From: Paenibacillus sp. FSL A5-0031
Lineage (GTDB): Bacteria; Bacillota; Bacilli; Paenibacillales; Paenibacillaceae
Assembly: GCF_001956295.1 (NCBI RefSeq)
Contig: NZ_MRTD01000021.1
Location: 62,001-126,000, forward strand
DNA: 64,000 nucleotides
Direction: 5' to 3'
A model generated the notes under the pieces. The model saw nothing but the letters and a program-made list of their open reading frames with translations. It did no database searches and was not told the DNA's origin. Of this stretch, positions 18,254 through 28,699 are shown one piece after another. The position numbers and the translations under genes are program-made. Each line of letters starts with the position of its first letter. Position 1 is the first letter of the stretch.

Positions 18254-18379
18254 AGTGGCACCTCTTTTATTGTTTTTAGTATTGATTTATGATTGTGTCT
18301 TCCGCATTGGTTGTTAATTCTCTGTATTCCCATTTCACTTATATGTTAACATATCGAGCGGGCGGAGTGTGCAAAAAGG

Positions 18380-18419
18380 TTGACATCTTCATGAAAAAGT
18401 TTGCAGCCTATGTTACAAT
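18380..18419 (+). promoter_or_regulatory. Possible promoter of mnmA
   Basis: TACAAT at 18414-18419 with ATGAAA at 18391-18396 and 17 nt between them gives a plausible but weak sigma-A promoter. A good TTGACA at 18380-18385 is too far (28 nt) to pair with the same -10. The 18254-18454 spacer also holds the divergent cymR promoter, which I could not place. Confidence 0.35.
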
Positions 18420-18424
18420 AATAA

Positions 18425-19588
<1,164 letters not shown>

Positions 19589-19595
19589 CAACACG

Positions 19596-19649
19596 AAAAG
19601 CTGCCTGAAGCATCCGCTATTGATGCATTAGGCAGCTTTTCTTTTGATC
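19596..19649. terminator. Bidirectional terminator between mnmA and the CNNM gene
   Basis: AAAAGCTGCCT (19596-19606) pairs with AGGCAGCTTTT (19630-19640); the loop contains a second short stem (GCATC/GATGC). TTTTCTTTT follows on the plus strand and TTTTCGTG on the minus strand. Confidence 0.9.
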
Positions 19650-19662
19650 AAAACGTTTATGT

Positions 19663-21003
19663 TCAGCCAAAATATTGGCCGTTCTGTCCTTTTTTTCTCT
19701 CGCCAATTTTTCGAATCAGAAGCCTGGAGATCCGAAGATGATCCGTCTCTTCGATAATGAATTCATATTCTCCAGCGTGATCGACACGCTGATTGTTGAC
19801 AGGAGGTATGTTTATTTTGGAATACATCCAGCCCCCAATTGTATCATAATCATCCGTTTCGATATCGAGATTGAAGAAGCTGTTGACTTCCTCAATCAGC
19901 ATGAGACCGCTAATGGAGTAGGTATTGTCGTCTTTTTTCTCAAGAGGCTCTCGTTCCTCGTCAAATTCATCTTGAATTTCGCCGACGATTTCCTCCATAA
20001 TATCCTCGAGGGTTACTAAGCCGGAAGTGCCGCCGTACTCGTCAATCAAAATAGCAATTTGCGACTTTCGTTTTTGCATCAGCTTCAGCAGTGTACTAAT
20101 TTGCATCGATTCGGGTACTGTTGTAATCGGTCTTGTAATTTGCCTTATATCCTGCAGATTGTGCATCGTGTCCTTCAGTAAATCCTTGATATGCACGAAC
20201 CCAATGATATTGTCCTTGTCATTCTCACAAACCGGATAACGCGTCAGCATTTGCTCCAGTGCAATTTTTTTATTGTCGGCTAAAGTGCAGCTTGTATTCA
20301 GACATATCATTTCTGTTCGAGGTATCATAATTTCACGCGCATTCGTCTCGGCAAAATCAAAAATGTTATCAACAAGCGTAAGCTCCATATTATCTATTAA
20401 ACCGTTTTTGTGGCTCTCCTTCATCAAAATCCGAATTTCATCCTCCGTGTGCGCCGAATCCTTCTCGGTCACAGGCTCAATTCCAATTTTTCTAAGAAGC
20501 AAATTGGCTACCCCGTTAAATAACCAAATAAAGGGAAACATAAGCTTATAAAAACAAACGAGCGGCAACGCTGTCAATCGCGTAATGGATTCAGCTTTAC
20601 GGATTGCAATCGTTTTTGGCGCCAGCTCTCCAAGTACTATTTGCAGCATCGTAATGAGAATAAAGGCAAGCAAAAATGAAAAGGTATGAACAAACCATTC
20701 ACTGCGAATGCCGATGAAAGCCATAACAGGCTTGATCACATTTGCAATAGCTGGACCGCCAACCCATCCAAGGCCAAGCGAAGCAAGCGTTATGCCAAGC
20801 TGGCATGCAGACAAATAAGCATCTAAATTGCCTGTCATACGAATAGCAAGCTTCGCTCTCGAATCACCATCAGCGATCATTGTATCTAAGCGGCTTCCTC
20901 TTACCTTCACCATTGCAAACTCGGCAGCAACAAAAAAACTGTTCATCATGATAAAAACAAAAATAAGCAGCAGAGACAAGCTGGTCGGTAATGGGTCAAT
21001 CAA
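19663..21003 (-). CDS. CNNM/CBS-domain transporter (hemolysin C / CorC-like family)
   Basis: 446 residues from a TTG at 21003, which has GCGGAGG 11 nt before it; the open frame extends to 21159 without a convincing start. The DUF21/CNNM membrane domain with about four helices (LSLLLIFVFIMMNSFFVAAEFAMVKVR region) is followed by a CBS pair (about residues 205-330, with VHIKDLLKD and IDEYGGTSGLVTLEDI) and the C-terminal CorC_HlyC domain. Related proteins are linked to Mg2+ efflux or homeostasis. AAAAGGAGGTG about 50 nt upstream is a second strong ribosome-binding-like site with no proper start codon behind it, so the start is uncertain. Confidence 0.87.
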   Translation of the reverse strand: MIDPLPTSLSLLLIFVFIMMNSFFVAAEFAMVKVRGSRLDTMIADGDSRAKLAIRMTGNLDAYLSACQLGITLASLGLGWVGGPAIANVIKPVMAFIGIRSEWFVHTFSFLLAFILITMLQIVLGELAPKTIAIRKAESITRLTALPLVCFYKLMFPFIWLFNGVANLLLRKIGIEPVTEKDSAHTEDEIRILMKESHKNGLIDNMELTLVDNIFDFAETNAREIMIPRTEMICLNTSCTLADNKKIALEQMLTRYPVCENDKDNIIGFVHIKDLLKDTMHNLQDIRQITRPITTVPESMQISTLLKLMQKRKSQIAILIDEYGGTSGLVTLEDIMEEIVGEIQDEFDEEREPLEKKDDNTYSISGLMLIEEVNSFFNLDIETDDYDTIGGWMYSKINIPPVNNQRVDHAGEYEFIIEETDHLRISRLLIRKIGERKKGQNGQYFG

Positions 21004-21378
21004 TGGATTCCTGTCCTCCGCAAGAAATGAAACGGGATGCGATGACAGGTGCACCTCCTTTTGGAACAAAGATACGGCAATCTTTGTGTAGTGTGAGATC
21101 TCTCCTAGATGACAAACCGCCGCGTCAAACGGTAAAGCTGCGAGCCATACCGCTCTCAAGACTGTAATTATGTCTATTCGCCATAGGCTAGCACTTATAC
21201 GCAGATTTCCAGTCTTTCTAAGCGTTTTTTATAGGAAGCATCAAACGATCTTCAACAAATGTTCACTAAGCCGCAATGAATTGATCATTTTATTTGGCGC
21301 AACAGCGAATTGGAATCTGTTATAATGCAATGAGCTTACCAAGTAGGCTCGTTACAAAAATATGTAGGAGGTTTAATA
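21004..21378 (-). other. 375-bp divergent intergenic region with structured leader before the CNNM gene
   Basis: On the minus strand this stretch carries a strong hairpin, ACAAAGAT-TGCCGT-ATCTTTGT (around 21060-21090), then AAAAGGAGGTGCACC just upstream of the coding start. It does not show the core of the Mg2+ M-box or the yybP-ykoY Mn2+ switch. The plus-strand end holds the copC promoter. Whether the hairpin regulates the transporter is unknown. Confidence 0.4.
21318..21326 (+). promoter_or_regulatory. Extended -10 promoter of copC-copD
   Basis: TGTTATAAT at 21318-21326 is a perfect -10 with the TGn extension; there is no good -35 at the usual distance. The copC start follows at 21379 after AGGAGGT. 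Confidence 0.55.
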
Positions 21379-21948
21379 ATGAAACGAATATTGCTTATTT
21401 TTCTTGCCGCTCTATGGCTCGTTCCGGGCGTAGCGATGGCCCATTCCAAACTAGAAAGCGCGGTGCCTGCGCGAGATGCGACGGTCGCTGCCTCACCAGA
21501 GCGTATAGAGATGACATTTAACACAAAGATCGAGAAGCTTAGTAATTTTAAAATATTAAATGCTGCTGGCGAGGAAATGGAAAAAGAAAAGGTCGAGGTT
21601 GACGGCATGACGATGGCCGGATCAGTTCCTTCTGCTTTGCCTAATGGCATTTATACAGTAAAGTGGGTCATTATCGGAGCGGATGGTCATTCGGTGGAAG
21701 GCGATTATTCGTTTACTGTAGAAGCGCCTGTTGTTACTGAACAACCGAGCGAAGAACCAACAGCTACAGCAACTGAAGCACCAGCAGAGACAACGGCTCC
21801 TACTCCTTCACCTGATGCTAGCACTAATACTGACGGAGGAAGCAGTGAAGCTACAACTAATGATGCTGGGACAAACTATACTCCTTATGTCGTTATCGGT
21901 GTCATTATCGTAGCAGCAGTTCTCTTATTCATGCGGAGGCGCAAATAA
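21379..21948 (+). CDS. copC: CopC-domain copper-binding protein with C-terminal membrane anchor
   Basis: 189 residues. A signal peptide ends in AMA at residue 21, which after cleavage leaves His22 as the first residue, the classic Cu(II) ligand of CopC. The cupredoxin-like CopC domain runs to about residue 115 and includes DGHSVEGDYSFTV with the second conserved His. A Thr/Pro/Ala-rich linker of about 45 residues and a membrane segment with an RRRK end follow, so the domain is tethered outside the membrane instead of free. AGGAGGT precedes the ATG. Its stop overlaps the copD start (TAATG), fitting a two-gene copper uptake or storage unit. Confidence 0.88.
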   Translation: MKRILLIFLAALWLVPGVAMAHSKLESAVPARDATVAASPERIEMTFNTKIEKLSNFKILNAAGEEMEKEKVEVDGMTMAGSVPSALPNGIYTVKWVIIGADGHSVEGDYSFTVEAPVVTEQPSEEPTATATEAPAETTAPTPSPDASTNTDGGSSEATTNDAGTNYTPYVVIGVIIVAAVLLFMRRRK

Positions 21949-23033
21949 TGATCTATATCAGCGAAGGCCTTCTATACATTTGCTTCGCCATTTTAACGGG
22001 CACCTTTCTATTGCGGCTTGTACCGGAGGACAGAAGGCCTTCCGTTCATGTACCGCATGGCCTGCTGCTCGCATGCGCAGTAGCAATACCGTTCTTATCC
22101 TACGTTCCTATTCATAAGCTTGCTATCGTATTTGCCAAAGATTTTGACATGAGCTACGGCGCTATTCTAAAGAGCATCCTGCTTGATGTTAATACAGGCA
22201 AAGCGTGGGTTTGGACAACCATCGGATCAGCTGGACTCGCTTTTCTGCTAGGCCTTAAAGCATTCCGGGGCGATAAGCATATGCCTAAGGTAGCTTTGTT
22301 TGTTACCTTTTTGCTAATTGTGTGGCTGGGTTATGCAGGACATGCTTCATCCTTGTATGGATTTAAAGGTTTAATTACACATTCTGCTCATTTTCTCGCA
22401 GTCAGCGTATGGATCGGCATTTTGTTTGTGATCAGTTGGTTTTCCAAAGATGATGCCAATTGGAACGCATTTCTGCGTTGGTTTTCGCCAGTAGCCATTG
22501 TATCTGTTGTTGTAACGCTTCTTGCCGGCATTACGCTTATGTCATTTACAACTCCAGAATATGTAAACTCATGGATGCTTCCCTACGGTCAGATGCTGCT
22601 GATTAAACATCTACTGATTTTGCCTCTGCTGCTGTTTGCTTTCTCAAATGGCTTCGGATACAAAAAAATAGCAAAAACCAATCCGAATTTCAATCCAAGA
22701 CGCTGGCTAAAAGCAGAAAGCTTCATTGCTTTGCTCGTGCTTGCAGCAACAGGTGTGCTTGGTCAACAAGCACCACCGCATAAGGTGAAGGAGACACTGC
22801 AATCGGAATCACCTTCTCCATTTTTCACTTCAATTTACAAAGGAAACTTCAGCCCTGACATCAGCTTGAAATTCACTCTGAACATGGAGTGCCTGCTCAT
22901 GCTTGCGGCAGCTGCACTAATGGCGGTCGGTCTGCTTTGGATGTATCGCGTAAATAAGCTTATGCCAGCTTTTGTAATGGGTATTTTGACAGTGGTATTC
23001 GGTTATTTCGGCCTGATGTTTGCGATTGCTTAA
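21948..23033 (+). CDS. copD: CopD family copper transport membrane protein
   Basis: 361 residues, about eight membrane segments, with the CopD domain centred on YAGHASSLYGFKGLITHSAHFLAVSVWIG (quoted in part as YAGHASSLYG and HSAHFLAVSVWIG), whose His residues are the probable metal ligands. The start overlaps the copC stop by one base, so translation is coupled. CopCD pairs move copper across the membrane or supply it to cuproenzymes. B. subtilis YcnJ is a CopC-CopD fusion; here the two are separate. The gene ends at a large hairpin terminator. Confidence 0.87.
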   Translation: MIYISEGLLYICFAILTGTFLLRLVPEDRRPSVHVPHGLLLACAVAIPFLSYVPIHKLAIVFAKDFDMSYGAILKSILLDVNTGKAWVWTTIGSAGLAFLLGLKAFRGDKHMPKVALFVTFLLIVWLGYAGHASSLYGFKGLITHSAHFLAVSVWIGILFVISWFSKDDANWNAFLRWFSPVAIVSVVVTLLAGITLMSFTTPEYVNSWMLPYGQMLLIKHLLILPLLLFAFSNGFGYKKIAKTNPNFNPRRWLKAESFIALLVLAATGVLGQQAPPHKVKETLQSESPSPFFTSIYKGNFSPDISLKFTLNMECLLMLAAAALMAVGLLWMYRVNKLMPAFVMGILTVVFGYFGLMFAIA

Positions 23034-23039
23034 TAAAAG

Positions 23040-23110
23040 AAAAACTCTTGCTAATATGGAGGTAAGCTTATGATTGAGCTTACCTCCATCAAATTAGCAG
23101 GAGTTTTTTT
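23040..23110. terminator. Large bidirectional terminator after copD and rarA
   Basis: A two-level hairpin: AAACTC-TTGCTAAT on the left pairs with ATTAGCA-GGAGTTT on the right, enclosing GGAGGTAAGCT paired with AGCTTACCTCC. T7 follows on the plus strand and TTTTC on the minus strand. It can serve both convergent genes. Confidence 0.88.
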
Positions 23111-23123
23111 ATGAATTAACTTA

Positions 23124-24431
23124 TCATTTTCCTTGGCGCTTTTGCTGATTTTGCCTTATTTTATCTTCCATCCCTTGCTCGGTAGCCTTATAAAAGGTCA
23201 TTCCCCCAAGCGTATTCGGCAAATATTGCTGCTTTACGTAATGGTTCGGAAAATCATGCGGATATTGATACCCCTCGTGACCAAGCTGCTGCGCCCCTTT
23301 GTAGTGGGTGTCGCGCAAATGCAGCGGTACCTCTGCACCGCCTGCTCGCTCGATTGCCGCCTCTGCATTGCCGATTGCAATGGCAGTAGCATTCGACTTA
23401 GGACTCTCTACCGCGAACAGAATCGCTTGTGAGATGTTATATTTCGCTTCAGGCCAGCCTATCTTATGATAGGCATCCATCGCTGTAACCGCTTGAATCA
23501 TCGCTTGCGGATTAGCAAGTCCAATATCTTCGCTGCATGCGACAATCAGCCTGCGGATAAACGTCATCGGGTCCATGCCCAGCTTCTCCACAGCATATAA
23601 AAACCAAAATAACGCTGCGTCGCTTGAACCTCTTACACTTTTGTGAAATGCTGACAGCACATCATATTGTGTAGATAGATCTGCGCGAATGGACGGCTTC
23701 CTTATGGACTCTTGAGCCACCTCAAGCGTCAACCGAACAGAACCATCCATCTCAGACGGCGTTGTCACCGCAGCCAGCTCAAGCGCATTAAGCGCCCTGC
23801 GGATGTCTCCGCCAGCCATTGCAGCGATATGCCGCAGCGCGTCCTCATCTACTTGCAAGTCCATAAAGCCTAAACCCCGCTCACGATCGGCTAGTGCTCT
23901 TATCATCGCCTCATAGGCGTGCTCCTCGCCAAGCGCTTCGAGCTGAAACAAAGTTGAACGTGACAATAGAGCGCCATTCACATGATGAAATGGATTTTCT
24001 GTTGTCGCCCCTATAAAAATAATAATGCCCTGCTCGACAGCAGGAAGCAGCGCATCCTGCCTAGCTGTATTAAAGCGGTGCACCTCATCTAGAAAAAGCG
24101 TCGTCTTCTTGCCGTACATCGCTTTGTTGGTGCGAGCCTGCTCGATAACTTCACGTACATCCTTTACCGACGCATCTACCGCGTTCAGCTTCACGAACTC
24201 GCCTGCTGTCCGCAAAGATATAATGTGTGCAAGCGTCGTTTTACCGCAGCCCGGCGGACCATACAACAAAATGGACGACACCTGATCGCCTTCAATAGCC
24301 CGCCGCAGCAGCTTCCCCGTTCCTACTATATGCTCTTGCCCGATATATTCGTCTAATGTTTGCGGCCGCATGCGATCTGCAAGCAGCCTGGCGCGAGGCG
24401 CTTCTTCCTCTTGATATGAAAATAAATCCAT
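23124..24431 (-). CDS. rarA: Replication-associated recombination protein RarA (MgsA), AAA+ ATPase
   Basis: 435 residues from the ATG at 24431, with GGGGAG just upstream; the open frame to 24485 adds residues without family similarity. Walker A GPPGCGKTT is near 57-65 and Walker B LFLDEVHRF near 112-120, followed by the sensor ATTENP and the C-terminal MgsA tetramerisation domain (FIRRLIVACSEDIGLANPQA, then GWPEAKYNISQAILF). RarA acts at stalled replication forks, where it interacts with SSB. A 16-bp perfect inverted repeat lies 39-86 nt upstream of the start codon. Confidence 0.94.
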   Translation of the reverse strand: MDLFSYQEEEAPRARLLADRMRPQTLDEYIGQEHIVGTGKLLRRAIEGDQVSSILLYGPPGCGKTTLAHIISLRTAGEFVKLNAVDASVKDVREVIEQARTNKAMYGKKTTLFLDEVHRFNTARQDALLPAVEQGIIIFIGATTENPFHHVNGALLSRSTLFQLEALGEEHAYEAMIRALADRERGLGFMDLQVDEDALRHIAAMAGGDIRRALNALELAAVTTPSEMDGSVRLTLEVAQESIRKPSIRADLSTQYDVLSAFHKSVRGSSDAALFWFLYAVEKLGMDPMTFIRRLIVACSEDIGLANPQAMIQAVTAMDAYHKIGWPEAKYNISQAILFAVESPKSNATAIAIGNAEAAIERAGGAEVPLHLRDTHYKGAQQLGHEGYQYPHDFPNHYVKQQYLPNTLGGMTFYKATEQGMEDKIRQNQQKRQGK

Positions 24432-24469
24432 TCTGCTCCCCAACCTTCTGCCATCTGTTACTCCGATCA

Positions 24470-24517
24470 TAGCATACAAGCACATTTGTTCGCCAGAAAT
24501 GATGTGCTTGTATGCTA
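24470..24517. repeat. 16-bp perfect inverted repeat upstream of rarA
   Basis: TAGCATACAAGCACAT (24470-24485) and its exact complement (24502-24517) are separated by 16 nt. There is no T run on either side, so it is not a terminator. The remainder of the 24432-24748 gap holds a smaller hairpin (GCGAAGCC/GGCTTCGC type, around 24525-24550) and the tcdA terminator; no gene is seen in it. Confidence 0.75.
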
Positions 24518-24633
24518 ATCACCGAAGCGTCAACGGCTTCGCTACCCTTTCTGCTGCTATGATGAATCGGTTTATTTTGCATTTAAGACTAATTGGAAGC
24601 AAGTTCTTTTCTTTTTATGCTAGCATCATATAA

Positions 24634-24684
24634 AATAGCCGATTCGCAAAAAAGCTGAAGACGCTTTTTTTCAAATCGGCTATT
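24634..24684 (-). terminator. Terminator of the hisS-aspS-tcdA operon
   Basis: AATAGCCGATT (24634-24644) and AATCGGCTATT (24674-24684) are exact complements and enclose an inner AAAAAAGC/GCTTTTTT stem. The minus strand continues TTTATATG. It starts 64 bases after the tcdA stop codon. Confidence 0.78.
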
Positions 24685-24748
24685 GTTTTGCTTCTTATTT
24701 GTCGAGTGGAGATCTATGGCCTCTCACCAGCTTACCGACAATTATCGT

Positions 24749-25504
24749 TTACACCTCAATGCCGCCAGCAGCAAGCAAATCCTTCACGACGACACTAACC
24801 ATGATCAGACCCGCTACCGGAGGAACAAATGCATTGCTGGCCGGAGGCTGCTTCGCTTTGCGAATGTCAGGCGCATTCTCGGGAACGATTTTTTTCGTAA
24901 CATCCTCACGCGGCTTCATTGGCAGCTCCGTTGAGAATACTACCTTAACGCCGCGTTTGATGCCTTCCTTACGAAGTTTAGTACGGATAACCCTTGCTAA
25001 AGGATCGGTATGCGTCTGCGAAATATCGACAACCTGAAATTTCGTCGGGTCCATCTTGTTCGCTGCGCCCATACTAGAAATAATCGGAATTTTTCTCTCG
25101 AGACATTGCTTGATCAAATGAATCTTATACGAAATCGTATCGGAAGCATCAACAACATAATCAAGCGGGAACTCGAAAAACTGTTCAAACGTCTCTTCCG
25201 TATAAAACATACGCAGGGCAATGACATCACATTCAGGATTAATCAGCTTAATCCGATCGCGCATAAGCTCTGATTTCACTTGCCCCACTGTCGTTGTGAG
25301 CGCATGAATCTGACGATTAACGTTCGTAATATCTACAACGTCCTTGTCAACGAGAATAATACGTCCAACTCCGGTGCGTGCAAGCGCCTCAGCTGCAATG
25401 CCGCCAACGCCTCCGATGCCGAGCACGGCAACCGTGCTCCCCTTCATTAGCGCTAGCCCCTCTGGCCCAATAGCCAGCTCTGTTCGTGAAAATTGGTGAA
25501 GCAT
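24749..25504 (-). CDS. tcdA: tRNA threonylcarbamoyladenosine dehydratase TcdA (YrvM)
   Basis: 251 residues. An E1-like adenylating fold is shown by GIGGVGGIAAEALARTGVG (ATP-binding glycine loop, about 28-46) and by DKDVVDITNVNRQ. VVDASDTISYK carries the conserved Asp. TcdA uses ATP to cyclise t6A37 to ct6A in tRNAs reading ANN codons. AAGGAGG lies 11 nt before the ATG at 25504, 29 bp after the aspS stop codon, so it belongs to the hisS-aspS operon. The CsdE/CsdA partner genes of E. coli are not nearby. Confidence 0.93.
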   Translation of the reverse strand: MLHQFSRTELAIGPEGLALMKGSTVAVLGIGGVGGIAAEALARTGVGRIILVDKDVVDITNVNRQIHALTTTVGQVKSELMRDRIKLINPECDVIALRMFYTEETFEQFFEFPLDYVVDASDTISYKIHLIKQCLERKIPIISSMGAANKMDPTKFQVVDISQTHTDPLARVIRTKLRKEGIKRGVKVVFSTELPMKPREDVTKKIVPENAPDIRKAKQPPASNAFVPPVAGLIMVSVVVKDLLAAGGIEV

Positions 25505-25533
25505 CCGGCCGCCGCCTCCTTCGTATTGATTGC

Positions 25534-27354
25534 TTATTTTTCGCTAGTTTCTGTTGCTGCATTTGCTGCTGCCGCTGCAACTGGTTGCTTCGGTTTAAGA
25601 ACTGTACGGATATGCAATTGCTCAAGCTGTGAAAGCTCGACCTCGGACGGCGCATCGCAGAGAAGATCTGTTGCGCTTGCCGTTTTTGGGAATGCAATCG
25701 TCTCACGCAAATTCGTGCGGCCTGTAAGCAGCATCACCAAACGGTCGAAACCAAAGGCAATACCGCCGTGTGGAGGCGTTCCATATTCAAATGCATCCAG
25801 CAAGAAGCCGAATTTCTCTTGTGCTTCTTCCGCGTTAAAGCCAAGCGCTTTGAACATTTGTTCTTGTACCTCACGCTTGTAAATACGCATAGAGCCGCCG
25901 CCAACTTCATAACCGTTCAGAACTAGATCGTATGCTTGTGCGCGAATTTGGCCTGGATCCGTATCGAAGAAATGAAGGTCGTCTTCATTTGGACGTGTGA
26001 ACGGGTGGTGTTCAGCAACATAACGCTTCGCATCCTCATCCCAGCCAAGCAATGGGAAGTCAACAACCCAAGCAAACTTGAATTTCGATTCGTCAATCAG
26101 GCCGAGGTCTTTACCAAGCTTAGAGCGCAGGTTGCCAAGTACATCACAAACCACTTTTTTCTTATCTGCAGAGAAAGTTAGCAAATCGCCATCTTCAACT
26201 TGCAGACGCTCAGTTAGCGAAGCAATCTCTTCCGGTTTAAGGAATTTAACGATCGGCCCGCGCCATTCACCATCCTTCACTGTGATCCAAGCTAACCCTT
26301 TACCGCCGTAACGAGCAGCGAACGGCTGCAAGTCATCAAGCTCTTTGCGGCTCCAGCTTGCACAGCCCTTAGCGTTCAACGCTTTAACAACGCCGCCGCC
26401 TGCTGCAACGCTTGCGAATACTTTTACATCGCTAGTTGAAACGATATCGGTAATATCTTTAATTTCTAGGTCAAAACGAAGGTCCGGTTTGTCGGAGCCG
26501 TATTTGTTCATTGCATCTGCATAAGTGATACGTTGGAACGGAAGCTCAAGCTCTACGCCAACTGTTTCTTTCAGAAGTTTAGCTGTCAGCTCTTCCATCA
26601 TAGCAAGCAATTGATCTTGCGAAAGGAAAGAAGTCTCGATGTCGACTTGCGTGAATTCCGGTTGGCGGTCTGCACGAAGATCCTCATCGCGGAAGCAGCG
26701 AGCGATTTGGTAGTAGCGTTCAATACCGCCAACCATTAGAAGCTGCTTAAAGATTTGCGGCGATTGCGGCAATGCAAAAAACTCACCTTCATGCACACGG
26801 CTTGGCACCAAGTAATCACGCGCGCCTTCAGGCGTGCTTTTCGTTAAAATTGGTGTTTCTACGTCGATAAAGCCTTCTCCGTCTAGGAAATCGCGGAAAA
26901 CCTTTGCTGCTTTCGAACGAAGCAACAACGTTTTTTGCATTTCTGGACGACGCAGGTCAAGGTAACGATATTTCAAGCGAAGCGACTCGTCTACTTCTAC
27001 GCCATCCTCAATTGGGAATGGAGGCGTTTTAGCAGCGTTCAACACTTCAATTTTTGTAACACGAACTTCAATTTCACCGGTAGCAAGGTTAGCGTTGTAA
27101 GTTTCAGCATCGCGCTCCACTACTGTTCCTTGAATAGCAAGGACGAACTCATTACGAGCACGGTCAGCGATCGCTAGTGCGTCACCTGAGAAATCCGGGT
27201 TGAATACCGTTTGTACAATACCAGAACGATCGCGAAGATCGATAAATAGGACACCGCCAAGATCGCGGCGACGTTGTACCCAGCCGTTTAGAATAACTGA
27301 TTGACCGACGTCCGCTTTCGTTAAGCGGCCGCAGTGATGTGTTTTTAACAACAT
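25534..27354 (-). CDS. aspS: Aspartate--tRNA ligase
   Basis: 606 residues if started at the ATG at 27354, which has GAGGAG 10 nt upstream; in-frame ATGs at 27363 and 27372 overlap or precede that site. The N-terminal OB domain ([20 protein letters not shown]) binds the anticodon. The class II domain has [11 protein letters not shown] and [18 protein letters not shown], the bacterial GAD insertion in the middle, and GIAFGFDRL as motif 3. A Thr/Ala-rich tail of about 20 residues ends the protein. The gene is 28 bp after hisS and shares its T-box leader. Whether the enzyme also charges tRNA-Asn cannot be told here. Confidence 0.96.
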   Translation of the reverse strand: MLLKTHHCGRLTKADVGQSVILNGWVQRRRDLGGVLFIDLRDRSGIVQTVFNPDFSGDALAIADRARNEFVLAIQGTVVERDAETYNANLATGEIEVRVTKIEVLNAAKTPPFPIEDGVEVDESLRLKYRYLDLRRPEMQKTLLLRSKAAKVFRDFLDGEGFIDVETPILTKSTPEGARDYLVPSRVHEGEFFALPQSPQIFKQLLMVGGIERYYQIARCFRDEDLRADRQPEFTQVDIETSFLSQDQLLAMMEELTAKLLKETVGVELELPFQRITYADAMNKYGSDKPDLRFDLEIKDITDIVSTSDVKVFASVAAGGGVVKALNAKGCASWSRKELDDLQPFAARYGGKGLAWITVKDGEWRGPIVKFLKPEEIASLTERLQVEDGDLLTFSADKKKVVCDVLGNLRSKLGKDLGLIDESKFKFAWVVDFPLLGWDEDAKRYVAEHHPFTRPNEDDLHFFDTDPGQIRAQAYDLVLNGYEVGGGSMRIYKREVQEQMFKALGFNAEEAQEKFGFLLDAFEYGTPPHGGIAFGFDRLVMLLTGRTNLRETIAFPKTASATDLLCDAPSEVELSQLEQLHIRTVLKPKQPVAAAAANAATETSEK

Positions 27355-27382
27355 TGTGTTCATTCTCCTCATTTAGTTAGAT

Positions 27383-28648
27383 TTATTTTTGTGTAGCAAA
27401 CGAACGACTAATTTCTTCAGCGAGCTTATCCAGTGCAACAACACGCTGTTCGCCTTTTGTCATGTCTTTCAAGGAAATCTCGCCGCGCTCAAGCTCATCG
27501 TCGCCTAGTATAGCGGTAAAACGAGCTTGAAGACGGTCTGCCGACTTCATTTGCGCCTTCATTTTACGACCAAGATAATCGCGCTCTGCACGTATGCCTT
27601 GCTGTCTTAGCTGGTAAACGAGCTTAGTTACCTCACGCTCTGCAGCTTCGCCAAGCGCAACCACATACACATCGATTTGATTAAAAACCGGCAATTCTGT
27701 TTCTTGATGCTGAAGCAGCAAAATCGTTCTTTCAAGACCTAAGCCAAGACCGACACCCGGCTGGTCAGGACCGCCGATTTCCGATACTAGGCCGTTATAG
27801 CGACCGCCGCCGCCGACAGTATCGATCGTACCGATACCCTCTGCCTTGTATTCGAAGGCCGTATGGGTATAGTAGTCGAGTCCGCGAACGAGGCGATGAT
27901 TGATTTCATAAGGAATGCCCATGTCGCTCAAATACATTTTTACTTTATCAAAGTGAATTTGGCATTCCTCGTCCAGGCTGTCCAAAATAGACGGCGCATC
28001 CGTAAAATGCTCTTGATCGACCTTGCAATCAAGCACGCGCAGCGGATTGCGATCCATCCGTGATTGGCAATCCTTGCAGAGCAGCTCACGCTTAGGCTCT
28101 AAGAAAGCAAGCAGACGCTCGCGGAACACCGCACGTACAGCCGGTGTGCCGACGGAATTAATTTCTACGCGTACGCCTTTTAGACCCACCTCTGTATAAA
28201 AGGTATAGCCAAGTGCAATGACTTCTGCATCTATAGCAGGATCAACCGAACCGATAGCCTCAACGCCAAATTGATGCAGCTGGCGATAACGGCCTGCCTG
28301 CGGGCGCTCATAACGGAACATCGGACCGATATAATACAATTTAGACACGTCTGGCTCGCCGTACAGCTTGTTCTCTACGTAAGACCTTACAACGCCTGCA
28401 GTTCCTTCCGGACGAAGCGTCAGACTGCGATTGCCGCGGTCTGTGAAGGTATACATTTCTTTCTCAACGATGTCGGTCGTTTCACCGACGCCCCGTTGAA
28501 ACAGCTCAGTGGATTCAAATATCGGCGTACGAATTTCCCGGAAATTATAACGCTGACAAATATCCCGAGCCTTCTGCTCCACATACTGCCATCTCTCTAC
28601 CGCGCCAGGCAAAATATCCTGTGTGCCCGGCATTTTCTGAAATGCCAT
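27383..28648 (-). CDS. hisS: Histidine--tRNA ligase
   Basis: 421 residues. Class II HisRS signatures: PGTQDILP at the N-terminus, the TLRPEGTAGVVRSY motif-2 region, MFRYERPQAGRYRQLHQFG, the HisA motif LVRGLDYYTHTAFE, and GGGGRYNGLV. The C-terminal anticodon-binding domain starts near residue 325 (IDVYVVALG). AGGAGG lies 9 nt before the ATG at 28648. It is the first gene of the hisS-aspS-tcdA operon behind a T-box leader and a good promoter. Confidence 0.97.
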   Translation of the reverse strand: MAFQKMPGTQDILPGAVERWQYVEQKARDICQRYNFREIRTPIFESTELFQRGVGETTDIVEKEMYTFTDRGNRSLTLRPEGTAGVVRSYVENKLYGEPDVSKLYYIGPMFRYERPQAGRYRQLHQFGVEAIGSVDPAIDAEVIALGYTFYTEVGLKGVRVEINSVGTPAVRAVFRERLLAFLEPKRELLCKDCQSRMDRNPLRVLDCKVDQEHFTDAPSILDSLDEECQIHFDKVKMYLSDMGIPYEINHRLVRGLDYYTHTAFEYKAEGIGTIDTVGGGGRYNGLVSEIGGPDQPGVGLGLGLERTILLLQHQETELPVFNQIDVYVVALGEAAEREVTKLVYQLRQQGIRAERDYLGRKMKAQMKSADRLQARFTAILGDDELERGEISLKDMTKGEQRVVALDKLAEEISRSFATQK

Positions 28649-28699
28649 TGAATAACCCCTCCTGCCCTCATAATAAACGGGTTAAATTTCGGAAAACGC

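Noticed and set aside
21004-21200. Mg2+ M-box or yybP-ykoY Mn2+ riboswitch before the CNNM gene
   Set aside because: The conserved core sequences of both switches were looked for and are absent.
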